Positions 34,826 through 43,388 are shown, numbered from the stretch's first letter. The stretch is DNA of 61,911 nt from Candidatus Limiplasma pullicola (GCA_018710985.1 DVIV01000053.1:1-61911); one strand, 5' to 3'. Notes: a model not told the origin generated them from the letters alone. Made by a program: numbers and translations.

Positions 34826-35983
34826 CTATAAGGCGCATACCTTCTGCCTTTGCAGCATTCCCTGCGCAAGGCCTGCGCCCAACGCCCACAGGTCATAGGC
34901 GCGCAGGTCCATCGCCGCCAGCGGGTCATCCGGGTTCAGGTCGGCGGCGCGGGCGGGCAGGGGAAGAGCGCTGCGGCGCAGCTCCCCATTCAGCGCCCCG
35001 CGCCTGAGGCCCAGCAGGCGCGCATAGGTGGGCAGCGGATGTGCTGCGAGGAGGTCGGCGGTCATGTCCAGCAGCGCATGGCAGCACAGGCGGCTCAGGC
35101 GCGCATGGGCGTACCGTCGGGTCTTGAGCAGGGAAAGCAGCTCCTCCCGCGTCGCGGCACGGGCCGCGCAGGCCTTAAGGCGGTGCTCCAGCCCCTCGGT
35201 GCAGTCGGGCAGACGCGAAAGCGCCTGCGTACTCTGCGCGCGCAGCTTGTAGAGCAGCACGGAATCCAGCGCGTCCGGGCGGCACACGGGCGCGGCGGAC
35301 AGGTCATAGCCGCAGGCCGCGCGGGCTGCCGCCAGATCCCCGCCGAGAAAGGCGGCGCGCACCGCCGTGGCGGAGGGCCAGCGCTGCCCCTCCAGCGAGG
35401 GGGCGTGATAATCGCCCTCGCGCAGGACCGGGAGAGGGACGAGCGGGCTTTCCAGCCGCCGGAGCGCGCGCAGGTAGCACAGGGCGAGGATGTTGTTGGG
35501 CTTTTCCCAGGGCGCTTTGCCTAAGCCGCCCAGGCAGGCCGTGAGCGCCTCGCCCTGCGCGGCGGCGAAGCTGGCCCCCCGCCCCAGCGCGGCCTTGAGC
35601 GCCGCCTGAAAAGCGGGCGTGGGCGCGTCCAACAGCGCGGCCGCGGGCATCAGCGCGTCCAGCCCGTCCTCCGCGCCGAAGGAGAGGTGCGTGACAAACC
35701 CAAGGCGGGTGAGGAGACTTACGCCGCCCAGCGCAAAATGCTCGGCGTCGCGCACGCAAAAGGCGCAGGGCAGTTCCAGCACCAGGTCCGCACCGGCCTC
35801 CAGCGCGGCCCGGGCGCGCACGGCGGGGGCGTGCAGGGCGGGCATGCCCCGCTGCGTAAACGGCCCGCTCATCAGACACACGATGCGCGCGCCGGGCAGT
35901 TGTTCCCGGATCAGATCAAACTGCCGCCGGTGGCCCCGGTGGAAGGGGTCATATTCGCAGATGATGCCCACGATGGCTTCCAT
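34826..35983 (-). CDS. tmcAL: tRNA(Met) cytidine acetate ligase
   Basis: This 385-residue, nucleotidyltransferase-like enzyme (YlbM/TmcAL) activates acetate with ATP to make N4-acetylcytidine at the wobble base of elongator tRNA-Met. GIICEYDPFHRGH is the HxGH-type ATP site, and CLMSGPFTQRGMPA and LELPCAFC are further YlbM motifs. The start is uncertain: ATG 35983 gives MEAIVG, matching the family's usual N-terminus, while ATG 35995 would add four residues but sits at the edge of a terminator hairpin. Acetate would be plentiful, with pta-ackA next door; that link is only an observation. Confidence 0.88.
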   Translation of the reverse strand: MEAIVGIICEYDPFHRGHRRQFDLIREQLPGARIVCLMSGPFTQRGMPALHAPAVRARAALEAGADLVLELPCAFCVRDAEHFALGGVSLLTRLGFVTHLSFGAEDGLDALMPAAALLDAPTPAFQAALKAALGRGASFAAAQGEALTACLGGLGKAPWEKPNNILALCYLRALRRLESPLVPLPVLREGDYHAPSLEGQRWPSATAVRAAFLGGDLAAARAACGYDLSAAPVCRPDALDSVLLYKLRAQSTQALSRLPDCTEGLEHRLKACAARAATREELLSLLKTRRYAHARLSRLCCHALLDMTADLLAAHPLPTYARLLGLRRGALNGELRRSALPLPARAADLNPDDPLAAMDLRAYDLWALGAGLAQGMLQRQKVCAL

Positions 35984-35995
35984 GTCCGCGCCCAT

Positions 35996-36027
35996 GCGCG
36001 CCAAATGCTTTTCTGGCGCGCTTTTTT
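35996..36027 (+). terminator. Plus-strand terminator at the 5' edge of tmcAL
   Basis: A perfect 8-bp stem (35996-36003 with 36014-36021) is followed by six T. It would stop plus-strand transcription running antisense through tmcAL before it enters pta. Confidence 0.7.
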
Positions 36028-36039
36028 GGGCTTTCCCCC

Positions 36040-36103
36040 TTCCATTTGAGTAGAAAAAGTTGTATACTATAAGGGTTGAAAACAGATACACCCTCTGTAT
36101 TTT
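36040..36103 (+). promoter_or_regulatory. Candidate tandem promoters of pta-ackA
   Basis: Two possibilities: TTCCAT (36040-36045), 17 bp, TATACT (36063-36068); and TTGAAA (36076-36081), 16 bp, TATTTT (36098-36103). Neither is full consensus; at least one must drive this pair, because a terminator stands immediately upstream. Confidence 0.5.
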
Positions 36104-36126
36104 AGCACATCAGGGAGGAAAAGAAC

Positions 36127-37125
36127 ATGTCCGCGATTGAGAAAATCAAAGCCAAGGCCCGGGCTGACGTAAAGCACATCGTACTGCCGGAGGGCACCGA
36201 GCCCCGCACCGTGCAGGCCAGCGCCAAGATCCTGAAGGAGGGCGTGGCCCGCGTCACGCTGCTGGGCAACCCCGACGAGGTGCGCAAGGTGGCCGCCGAA
36301 ACCGGCACCGATCTCACGGGCGTCGCGATTATCGACCCCGCGACCAGCGAAAAGAGCGCCGCCTATGCCGACTTGCTCTATGAGCTGCGCAAGGCCAAGG
36401 GAATGACCCCCGAACAGGCCACGGAGCTGGTGACCAAGAACACCCTCTATTACGGCGCGGTGATGCTCAAGGCGGGCGACGCCGACGGCATGGTGGCCGG
36501 TGCCATCAACTCCACCGGCAACGTGCTTCGTCCGGCGCTGCAGATCATCAAGACGGCCCCCGGCATCAAGGTGGTGTCCAGCTGCTTCATCATGGAGCTG
36601 CCGGATCACAAGTGGGGCGATGACGGCGTGATGATCTTCGGCGACTGCGCGGTCATCCCCAATCCCACGGCCGAGGAGCTGGCGGCCATCGCCATTGCCA
36701 GCGCCGCCTCCGGCAGGCAGCTGGTGGACATCGACCCGCGCGTGGCCATGCTTTCCTTCTCCACCAAGGGCAGCGCCAAGCACGACAACGTGACCAAGGT
36801 GCAGGAGGCCACGAAGATGGCCCATGAGCTCGCGCCCGACTTGCAGCTCGACGGCGAGCTGCAGGCGGATGCCGCGCTGGTGGAAAGCGTCGGTCAGCTC
36901 AAGTCCCCCGGCAGCACCGTGGCGGGCCATGCAAACGTGCTGGTGTTCCCCGACCTGCAGGCCGGCAACATCGGCTACAAGCTGGTGCAGCGTCTGGCGG
37001 GCGCGGAGGCCATCGGCCCCATCATCCAGGGCCTGGCCAAGCCTGTGAGCGACCTGAGCCGCGGCTGCTCCGTGGATGACATCGTAAGCGTGGTGTCCAT
37101 CACCGCCGTCAAGGCGCAGGCGTAA
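36127..37125 (+). CDS. pta: Phosphate acetyltransferase
   Basis: This 332-residue enzyme converts acetyl-CoA and phosphate to acetyl phosphate. It is the short, single-domain Pta form. Visible family motifs are IVLPEGTEPR at the start, DADGMVAGAINST, MLSFSTKGSAKH and AGHANVLVFPDLQAGNIGYKLVQR. GGGAGG precedes the ATG. ackA follows after 23 bases and is translated from its own ribosome site. Together they give ATP from acetyl-CoA and excrete acetate, the standard fermentative route. Confidence 0.97.
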   Translation: MSAIEKIKAKARADVKHIVLPEGTEPRTVQASAKILKEGVARVTLLGNPDEVRKVAAETGTDLTGVAIIDPATSEKSAAYADLLYELRKAKGMTPEQATELVTKNTLYYGAVMLKAGDADGMVAGAINSTGNVLRPALQIIKTAPGIKVVSSCFIMELPDHKWGDDGVMIFGDCAVIPNPTAEELAAIAIASAASGRQLVDIDPRVAMLSFSTKGSAKHDNVTKVQEATKMAHELAPDLQLDGELQADAALVESVGQLKSPGSTVAGHANVLVFPDLQAGNIGYKLVQRLAGAEAIGPIIQGLAKPVSDLSRGCSVDDIVSVVSITAVKAQA

Positions 37126-37148
37126 GCAACAGATAAGGAGAGCGACCA

Positions 37149-38357
37149 ATGAAAATTCTGATCGTCAACGCGGGTTCTTCCTCTTTGAAATATCAGCTGG
37201 TGGACATGGACGGCGAAAAGCTCATGGCCAAGGGCCTGGTGGAGCGCATCGGCATCGAGGGCAGCAAGCTCACCCAGAAGGTGAACGGCCAGGAGATCGT
37301 CTTTGAGCAGCCCATCAAGGACCACACCGAGGCCTGCTCCCTCATGATCAAGGCCCTCACCGACCCGGAGAAGGGCGCGGTCAAGCACATGGACGAGATC
37401 GGCGCGGTGGGCCATCGCGTGCTCCATGGCGGCGAGGCCTTCACCGCCAGCGTGCTCATCAACGAGGAGGTCAAGGAGGCCATTCGCGCCAACATCCCCC
37501 TGGGCCCCCTGCACAACCCCGCCAACCTCATGGGCATCGAGGCGTGCGAGAAGGTCATGCCCGGCACGCCCAACGTGGCCGTGTTCGATACCGCCTTCCA
37601 CCAGACCATGCCGCCCAAGGCGTTCCTCTACGGCGTGCCCTACGAGTACTACGAGCGCCTGCACGTGCGCCGCTACGGCTTCCACGGCACCAGCCACCGC
37701 TACGTGAGCAAGCGCGTGTGCGAGTTTTTGGGTCTGGACCGCTTCAAGACCCGCGTCATCACCTGTCACCTGGGCAACGGCAGCTCCATGGCCGCCGTGG
37801 ACTGCGGCAAGTGCGTGGACACCAGCATGGGCATCACGCCTCTGGAGGGTGTGATCATGGGCACCCGCTCCGGCAGCATGGACCCCGCGGTGGTGCAGTA
37901 CATCGCCAATAACGAGCACATGACCGTGGACGAGGTCCTCAATATGTGCAACAAAAAGAGCGGCCTGCTTGGCATCAGCGGCCTGAGCAGCGACATGCGC
38001 GACATCGACGCCGCCGCCGACAGCGGCCACGAGCGCGCCATCATCGCTCGCGACATGCTCATCCACGGCATCCGCAAGTACATCGGCAGCTATGCCGCGG
38101 TGATGAACGGCGTGGACGTGATCGTCTTCACCGCCGGCATCGGCGAAAACGGCGCGGAGCTGCGCGAGCGCGTCATGAGCGGCTTTGAGTTCCTGGGCGC
38201 GAAGCTCGATCCCGTCAAGAACGTCGAGGGCAACCGCAAGGAGAGCATCATTTCCACCGACGACAGCAAGGTCAAGATCTGCGTCATCCCCACGGACGAG
38301 GAAATCGTCATCGCGCGGGACACCCTGTGCATCGTGACAGGCAAGCCCATCGAATAA
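37149..38357 (+). CDS. ackA: Acetate kinase
   Basis: The protein has 402 residues of the ASKHA fold. VNAGSSSLKYQL at the N-terminus, GHRVLHGGE, FDTAFHQTMP, RRYGFHGTSHRYV, HLGNGSSMAAVDCGK and FTAGIGENGAELR are the acetate kinase signatures, including catalytic Arg and His residues. It makes ATP and acetate from acetyl phosphate. AAGGAGA precedes the ATG. It is the last gene of the pta-ackA unit, followed by a strong terminator. Confidence 0.97.
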   Translation: MKILIVNAGSSSLKYQLVDMDGEKLMAKGLVERIGIEGSKLTQKVNGQEIVFEQPIKDHTEACSLMIKALTDPEKGAVKHMDEIGAVGHRVLHGGEAFTASVLINEEVKEAIRANIPLGPLHNPANLMGIEACEKVMPGTPNVAVFDTAFHQTMPPKAFLYGVPYEYYERLHVRRYGFHGTSHRYVSKRVCEFLGLDRFKTRVITCHLGNGSSMAAVDCGKCVDTSMGITPLEGVIMGTRSGSMDPAVVQYIANNEHMTVDEVLNMCNKKSGLLGISGLSSDMRDIDAAADSGHERAIIARDMLIHGIRKYIGSYAAVMNGVDVIVFTAGIGENGAELRERVMSGFEFLGAKLDPVKNVEGNRKESIISTDDSKVKICVIPTDEEIVIARDTLCIVTGKPIE

Positions 38358-38373
38358 AGGGCAGCCCTGCAGG

Positions 38374-38421
38374 GCAGGCGTGCCGTCAGCCGCGAACAAC
38401 GGCGCGGCACGCCTGCTTTTT
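38374..38421 (+). terminator. Intrinsic terminator after ackA
   Basis: A perfect 12-bp stem (38374-38385 with 38405-38416) is followed by five T. Confidence 0.85.
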
Positions 38422-38450
38422 CTAACGCTAGGGAGGAGAGCTGATCGCAG

Positions 38451-39989
38451 ATGCAAAAGCGATATCAGGCTGTCAAAGCCTTTCTGACCGACCCCAGATG
38501 GAAAACCTGCGCGCTCAGCGTTCTCGCTTTCGGCCTGATTGCGCATGCCTACGGCTATTTTGCCATCTATCATTCGGGTGATTCGCTGGAGGGGTTCTAT
38601 CGCACGGACGATCTGTTCCAAATCGGCCTGGGCCGCTTCCTGCAGCCCTTCTATACGCATCTGCGCGGACTGGTGGGCGTGCCGTGGCTGTGCGGGCTGA
38701 TTTCGCTGGCCTGGATCGCGGCGGCGCTGTGCCTCATTGCGGATCTGTTTCAGGTCCGGCGCAAAAGCACCCTCGTGCTCATGGGTGCGCTGCTTGCCAC
38801 CGCGCCCATGCTGGCCTTCTGCAATGCGGGCTATTTCAATTTTACCGATATTTTCATGTGCGCGTTCTTCCTGTCCGTGCTGGCCGTGTGGCTGATGCGG
38901 CGGTTCCGATGGGGCTTTCTGGCGGGCGCGGTGTGCCTGGTCGGGTCGCTGGGGCTGTATCAGAGCTTTATGGCCTCGACCTGCGGACTGGTGACGATGC
39001 TGTTCATCCTCGATGCGCTTGACGGCCGCACGGGGCCGCGCGGCCTGGCTGCGACCGCCCTCAAGGGCGGCGGCATGGCGTTACTGGGCGGCGTCCTCTA
39101 CAAGCTGGGCATGGAAGCCGCGCTTCGCCTGACGGGCGTGGAGGCCTCCACCGCCTACAACACCGTGGCGTATGTGGGCAACTACGACCAGTATTCCATC
39201 CTTCAGCTCATTGCGGACACGTACCGCTATGTGGCAGAATACCTCTTTGACTGGCTGCCGGTGCATCCCAGGCTGTATATGCTTGGCTCCGTCGTGCTGC
39301 TGGCGTTGGCCGTATGGGCCGTGGTGCGCCTGATCGCGCGCGGCCGCGGGCGCAGCCCGCTGTACGCCGTGGTCGCGGTGGCGGCGCTCGTGGCGCTTCC
39401 ATTTCTGACCAACGTGACCTATTTCATCTCCAAATACATGCACGACCTGATGAATTATCCGCTGGCGCTGCTGCCGGCCTTTGCGCTGGTGCTCGTGGAA
39501 CGCGCGCGGGAGACGCAGAAAAAATCGCGCGACTGGCCCGTCTGGGCGGCCACGGCGGGCGTGGCGCTGGGGATGGCGTGCAGCGTGGCGTTTTCCAACA
39601 CCGCCTACCTGCGCAAGCAGGTGGAGTTTGACAGCACGGTGGCGGCGGTCAACCGCATCGTGATGACCCTGGAGCAGACCGACGGCTACGTGGTGGGAGA
39701 AACCCCCGTAGCCTGGGTGGGCGATCTGGGCCAAAGCGACGCCGTCGTCTACCGCGACGGACTGGGCGAGCTGCGCGGGTATGGCGTCAGCGGCAGCTAT
39801 GCCATCAGCCACTACCGCACGATCAAGCCCTTCTTTACCCAGGTGATGGGCTATCCGCTGGCGCTGGTAAGCGAGGAAGAGACCGAAACGCTGGCCGAAA
39901 GCGAGGCGGTGCAGGCCATGCCGGTGTTTCCCAACAAGGGGTACTGCCAGTTGGTGGACGGGGTCATGGTGATCCGGCTGTCGGAGTGA
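38451..39989 (+). CDS. GtrII-like membrane glucosyltransferase-family protein
   Basis: The protein has 512 residues. About ten membrane helices fill residues 18-385, with a soluble C-terminal ~120 residues. YRTDDLFQIGLGRFLQPFYTHL in the first outer loop matches the start of the GtrII (glucosyl_trans_II) family, where an acidic residue and GRFL precede the second helix; LGLYQSFMAS is another typical stretch. Such proteins transfer glucose from a lipid carrier to surface polysaccharide. GGGAGGAG lies 11 bases before the ATG. The DUF6020-like gene follows 28 bases later, probably in one transcript. Confidence 0.75.
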   Translation: MQKRYQAVKAFLTDPRWKTCALSVLAFGLIAHAYGYFAIYHSGDSLEGFYRTDDLFQIGLGRFLQPFYTHLRGLVGVPWLCGLISLAWIAAALCLIADLFQVRRKSTLVLMGALLATAPMLAFCNAGYFNFTDIFMCAFFLSVLAVWLMRRFRWGFLAGAVCLVGSLGLYQSFMASTCGLVTMLFILDALDGRTGPRGLAATALKGGGMALLGGVLYKLGMEAALRLTGVEASTAYNTVAYVGNYDQYSILQLIADTYRYVAEYLFDWLPVHPRLYMLGSVVLLALAVWAVVRLIARGRGRSPLYAVVAVAALVALPFLTNVTYFISKYMHDLMNYPLALLPAFALVLVERARETQKKSRDWPVWAATAGVALGMACSVAFSNTAYLRKQVEFDSTVAAVNRIVMTLEQTDGYVVGETPVAWVGDLGQSDAVVYRDGLGELRGYGVSGSYAISHYRTIKPFFTQVMGYPLALVSEEETETLAESEAVQAMPVFPNKGYCQLVDGVMVIRLSE

Positions 39990-40017
39990 TACGGGCGCTG
40001 CAAAGGGGATGAAAGCA

Positions 40018-41898
40018 ATGAAAAAGGAATGGTGCAGGCGTGCGGGCGTGCTGCTGTGCGCGCTTCTGATGACCGCGGCGCCCTGGCTGGACATGGCGCC
40101 GGCGAGAAACGCCCGGCCGGATGCCAGCGACTTTTTCGGCTATGTGTATCAGCTGATCGCGCGTACCTTCGCGTCCTTTCAGGTGGACCGGCTGGCGGCG
40201 GCACTGCTCCTGGTTGTGTGCGTCTGGCTGTGCCAGCGGTACCTGTTTTGCAAACCCGAAGGAACCGGCGCGGGCGAATATGCGCTGTGCGCTTTCCTGG
40301 CCGTCATGACGCTGCTGTGCACCGCGGTGCGCACTGAGGATACGGTGGCCGTGCTGTGGGAAAACGCGTTTCAGCTGGCAAAGGCGGCGCTGTTTGTCTG
40401 CGGCGTCTACTTGCTGTTTCTCACCCTTTTGCGCGCGCTTCAAAACGTCCTGAAAAAGGAGCGGCAGGCCAGCCTGCCCTCAAGTCCGAAGGACTTGAGG
40501 GACAATCATTCCTACCGGCGGTCCTTTCTGATTCTGGCGGCTGCCTGGCTGCCCCAGATTTTGATTCGTTATCCCGGCGTACTCATGTGGGACAGCTACA
40601 TGCAGATCATGCAGTTCATGGGCGCGGCGGAGCGCCTCTCCAGCCATCCGCCGTTCGGCACGCTGGTATACGGGCTGCTGGCCTGGCTGGGGGCGGCGGT
40701 GGACAGCCGCAACCTGGTGTATTTCATATTTACGCTGGTTCAGTGCGCGTGCTACATCGCGGTGCTGGCCTATACCCTTCAAGCCATGGAGCGGATGGGC
40801 GTGCCCCGGCGGATACGCAGGCTGGCGCTGCTTCTCTATGCGCTTTCCCCTGTATACGCGGGCTGGGCTACGGTGATCTCCAAGGATACGATGTTCCAAA
40901 TTCCCTTTTTGTGGATGACAGCGCTGCTGCTGGAATGTCTGTATGACCGGAAGGCGTTCTATGCCGGCTGGCGCAAGCCGGCCGCCCTGGGCGTGTGCTT
41001 TCTGGTCATGGCCCTCAGCCGGCACAACGGCGCGCCCGTGGCGGCGGTGGTGACGCTGGCGCTGCTGGTCATGCTGCCCTCAGGCGCGCCGCGCGGCCGC
41101 AGCGCCGTGCGCCTGCTGACCTGCTCGGCAGCCGCTTTTATACTGGCCTTCGGGCTGGAGACCGCCATCAGCGCTGCAATGAATATTCAGGACCGCTACA
41201 TGCAGGATGTCATGTCCCTGCCTTTTCAGCAGACGGCGCGGGTGGTGAAGCTCCATGGAGAGGAAATTCCCCAGGAGGAGCGGGAGATTATCGACCGTGT
41301 GCTGGACTATGATTCGCTGGCGGAGGGATACAGCGACTGGTACGCCGACAACGTCAAGGACACCTACCGCCAGACGGCGACGGCAGAGGACCGCCGCGCC
41401 TACTGGGGCGTGTGGTGGCGGCAGCTGTGCCGCTGGCCGGTGGAGTATCTGGATGCAGCACTGCATATGAACGGCGTGCTGTTCGATCTGCGCAACAACG
41501 AGCCCATGTATATCAGCTTCAGCGATATGGAGCTGGATACCTACGTCTATCCCTGGTCCTTCAACGATATGACCATGTATGACCGGGAGGCGCTGGTGCC
41601 GCTGAACAGCGCCCAGCGGGCCCTTACGGAATGGTACATGGATTTTGACAAGCTGCCGTTGATCGGGCTTTGCGCCAGCATGAGTTTTAACGTAATCGCA
41701 ATGTTTTGCCTGATTTACCTTTCTTTGGTGGACGGCCGAAGGGGGACGCTGCTGGTATGGCTGCCCGCCCTGGTTACGTTTGTGACATGCCTGTTTTCGC
41801 CGGTGGTCTATCTGCGCTATGCGCTGCCTATCATCGGCGCTATGCCGGTGGGCCTGGCGGCTTACTTTGCCGATCCGGGCAGGAAACAAAGGGCATAA
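40018..41898 (+). CDS. DUF6020-like polytopic membrane protein
   Basis: The protein has 626 residues with about twelve membrane helices. The conserved core is IRYPGVLMWDSYMQIMQFMG, SSHPPFGTLVYG and the later VISKDTMFQIPF, a pattern of the DUF6020 family of putative GT-C glycosyltransferases. A hydrophilic linker near residues 154-163 is encoded by a perfect DNA hairpin (see the repeat entry). ATG 40018 has AGGGG nine bases upstream; ATG 40009 abuts that ribosome site. Partner of the GtrII-like gene upstream; substrate unknown. Confidence 0.72.
   Translation: MKKEWCRRAGVLLCALLMTAAPWLDMAPARNARPDASDFFGYVYQLIARTFASFQVDRLAAALLLVVCVWLCQRYLFCKPEGTGAGEYALCAFLAVMTLLCTAVRTEDTVAVLWENAFQLAKAALFVCGVYLLFLTLLRALQNVLKKERQASLPSSPKDLRDNHSYRRSFLILAAAWLPQILIRYPGVLMWDSYMQIMQFMGAAERLSSHPPFGTLVYGLLAWLGAAVDSRNLVYFIFTLVQCACYIAVLAYTLQAMERMGVPRRIRRLALLLYALSPVYAGWATVISKDTMFQIPFLWMTALLLECLYDRKAFYAGWRKPAALGVCFLVMALSRHNGAPVAAVVTLALLVMLPSGAPRGRSAVRLLTCSAAAFILAFGLETAISAAMNIQDRYMQDVMSLPFQQTARVVKLHGEEIPQEEREIIDRVLDYDSLAEGYSDWYADNVKDTYRQTATAEDRRAYWGVWWRQLCRWPVEYLDAALHMNGVLFDLRNNEPMYISFSDMELDTYVYPWSFNDMTMYDREALVPLNSAQRALTEWYMDFDKLPLIGLCASMSFNVIAMFCLIYLSLVDGRRGTLLVWLPALVTFVTCLFSPVVYLRYALPIIGAMPVGLAAYFADPGRKQRA
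40477..40501. repeat. Perfect palindromic element inside the DUF6020-like gene
   Basis: An 11-bp perfect inverted repeat, CCCTCAAGTCC / GGACTTGAGGG, has only a GAA loop. A second stem (GGCAGGC/GCCTGCC, 40463-40478) abuts it. It keeps the reading frame and encodes a linker between membrane segments. It looks like an inserted palindromic unit rather than a terminator. Confidence 0.6.
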
Positions 41899-41992
41899 GA
41901 TGGTTTTAAAGCCATCCATGCCGTCAAGCCGCAAAACCGCGCCTTGTCCTTCCTCTGGAGAAAGCCGCGCGTCTTCGGCGCCGCCCCGCGGC

Positions 41993-42022
41993 TTGACAGG
42001 GGCGCGCCGCCGCCCCTATAAT
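41993..42022 (+). promoter_or_regulatory. SigA-type promoter of the DUF177 gene
   Basis: TTGACA (41993-41998), 18 bp, TATAAT (42017-42022), full consensus. Immediately downstream, 42024-42050 can fold into a small hairpin with four T. Confidence 0.85.
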
Positions 42023-42065
42023 GAAGGCGGCGGGAACAACCCCGCCTTTTGACACGGAGGTGACG

Positions 42066-42587
42066 ATGATGGAACTGGACGTATCCCAGGGCTTTCTGCA
42101 TCCGGCGACGGCTTTTCCCTTCGAGGCAAGCCTGACGCTGGAGGCGCAGGACGTGGGCGGTGAAACCGTGACCTTTGATCCGGTGACGCTGGAGGGGACC
42201 TATTTTGTGGCGGACGACACCGTGCGGCTGGAAGGACGTCTGACCACCACGGCCCGCGCCGTATGCGCCGTATGCCTGGCGCCGGCGGAGAAGGCCGTCG
42301 GGATTGATTTTGACGAAACCTTCCGAAAGGACGCCAACGAAACCGAGGACGAGTGCTTCCGCTACGAGGGAAAATCCGTGCCGCTGGATCATATGGCGCT
42401 GACGCTTGCGATGCTTAATCTGCCCATGCGCTTTGTGTGCGGCAGGCCGGACTGCCATGCCGCCGCGGAGCTGAAGGCCTGGAATGAGGAAGGAAAGGTA
42501 TGGAGAGAGGAGCCGGAGGACGGGGGAACCTACCGTCCCTTTGAGGGCCTGGACGCGCTGATGAAAAAGGAGCCGCCCAAACAGTGA
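42066..42587 (+). CDS. DUF177 (YceD) family protein
   Basis: The protein has 173 residues. DUF177 proteins are almost always encoded directly before rpmF and are linked to 23S rRNA or large-subunit biogenesis. Seen here are CAVCLAP, a short Cys pair, and the C-terminal FVCGRPDC and W[R/N]EE segments typical of the Firmicute form. GGAGG five bases before ATG 42066 sets the start. Unlike the usual tight pairing, 278 bases with a separate promoter and leader lie between this gene and rpmF. Confidence 0.85.
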   Translation: MMELDVSQGFLHPATAFPFEASLTLEAQDVGGETVTFDPVTLEGTYFVADDTVRLEGRLTTTARAVCAVCLAPAEKAVGIDFDETFRKDANETEDECFRYEGKSVPLDHMALTLAMLNLPMRFVCGRPDCHAAAELKAWNEEGKVWREEPEDGGTYRPFEGLDALMKKEPPKQ

Positions 42588-42626
42588 CGCGCGCTGCGCA
42601 ATCGGCCCGAATCCTCAAAAAAGGGC

Positions 42627-42655
42627 TTGACAAAGAAATTGCTCCATCATATAAT
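42627..42655 (+). promoter_or_regulatory. Full-consensus promoter of rpmF
   Basis: TTGACA (42627-42632), 17 bp, TATAAT (42650-42655): both boxes are perfect, fitting a highly expressed ribosomal protein gene. Confidence 0.9.
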
Positions 42656-42661
42656 ACAAAT

Positions 42662-42865
42662 TGGTCACGTTGTGGACAGGCGCATGCGCAAGAAGGTGCC
42701 GCCGCAGCGTTGCAAAGGATGAATACCTTGTCTATGATGGCCGGGATGGTCGCGGGGCGCGGCAAACGCATCTGCCTCGTCATTCCCCGGAAGGCTGGTT
42801 CGCCCCCAGGCGAACGATTTGGAAAGCCCCGTCAGCGACGGGGCGCGGAATGAGGAGGTGTAACC
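42662..42865 (+). promoter_or_regulatory. Structured ~200-nt leader of rpmF
   Basis: The leader contains a 12-codon open frame (42684-42722, MRKKVPPQRCKG), a GTTCGCC/GGCGAAC stem around 42797-42815, and a strong perfect 8-bp hairpin GCCCCGTC/GACGGGGC (42826-42844) that ends eight bases before the rpmF ribosome site GAGGAGGTG. I do not recognise a known riboswitch or ribosomal-protein leader. Autoregulation by L32 or another ribosomal protein is a guess. Confidence 0.4.
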
Positions 42866-43060
42866 ATGGCTCTTCCCAAGGGAAAAGTGTCCAAGGCCCG
42901 TGGCCGTAAGCGCCGCGCAAATTGGAAGCTCAGCCTGCCCGGCATCGTCGAGTGCCCGCAGTGCCACGAAAAGAAGCTGTCCCACCGCGTGTGCAAGCAT
43001 TGCGGTTATTACAACGGCGTTCAGGTCATCGACATGACCGAGAAGAAGGAGAATGCGTAA
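42866..43060 (+). CDS. rpmF: 50S ribosomal protein L32
   Basis: The protein has 64 residues, full length. [18 protein letters not shown] is the L32 N-terminus. CPQCHEKK and CKHCGYYNG provide the two CxxC pairs of the zinc-binding form. GAGGAGGTG upstream is a strong ribosome site. Confidence 0.98.
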   Translation: MALPKGKVSKARGRKRRANWKLSLPGIVECPQCHEKKLSHRVCKHCGYYNGVQVIDMTEKKENA

Positions 43061-43124
43061 GCATCCCTTCCATGGCTGCAAGGCTGCCTGAAGGTTCGGG
43101 CGGCCTTGCGCCGTCATCGCCCAA

Positions 43125-43354
43125 AGAACAGGAGGAGTACCCTCCTCCGTCGCCCAAGAGAGGATCGCTCACCGGCTGAAAAGCGGTCCGGATGCACGGA
43201 AAGGGGAAGGTCGCCTGGGAGGGCGCGGGGTGAACGGCTGTGCCATAGCCCTGCCGCGTGCGCGCGTTACAGCGCATGGAGGCGGCCCTTTCAGGCTGCG
43301 AACTAAGGTGGTACCACGGAGCTGCTCCGTCCTTTGGACGTGAGCGGCTTTTTG
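43125..43354 (+). promoter_or_regulatory. T-box riboswitch leader of the valS transcript
   Basis: The conserved T-box AAGGTGGTACCACGG lies at 43305-43319, with bulge TGGT (43309-43312) ready to pair with ACCA of uncharged tRNA. The competing terminator is the stem 43321-43348 followed by five T (43349-43353). The 5' part contains GGAGGAGTACCCTCC (43131-43145), AGAGGA and GGCTGAAAAGC, resembling Stem I elements. A GTC (43210-43212, valine) could be the specifier, but I cannot place the specifier loop with certainty. Uncharged tRNA-Val would favour readthrough into valS. Confidence 0.9.
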
Positions 43355-43388
43355 GGTTTCGGGCTTGCCAGGAAAGGATGCGATTGCC

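Noticed and set aside
32824-34929. A 700-residue N-terminal extension of the ABC subunit A
   Set aside because: It is antisense to the 32.9-kb membrane gene; the ribosome site and family alignment place the start at 32823.
42661-42909. Frames in the rpmF leader resembling a small YlxR-like gene (RKKVPPQRC, then VYDGRDGRGA in another frame)
   Set aside because: Joining them needs a frameshift, the downstream part does not continue as YlxR, and the region is better explained as a leader.
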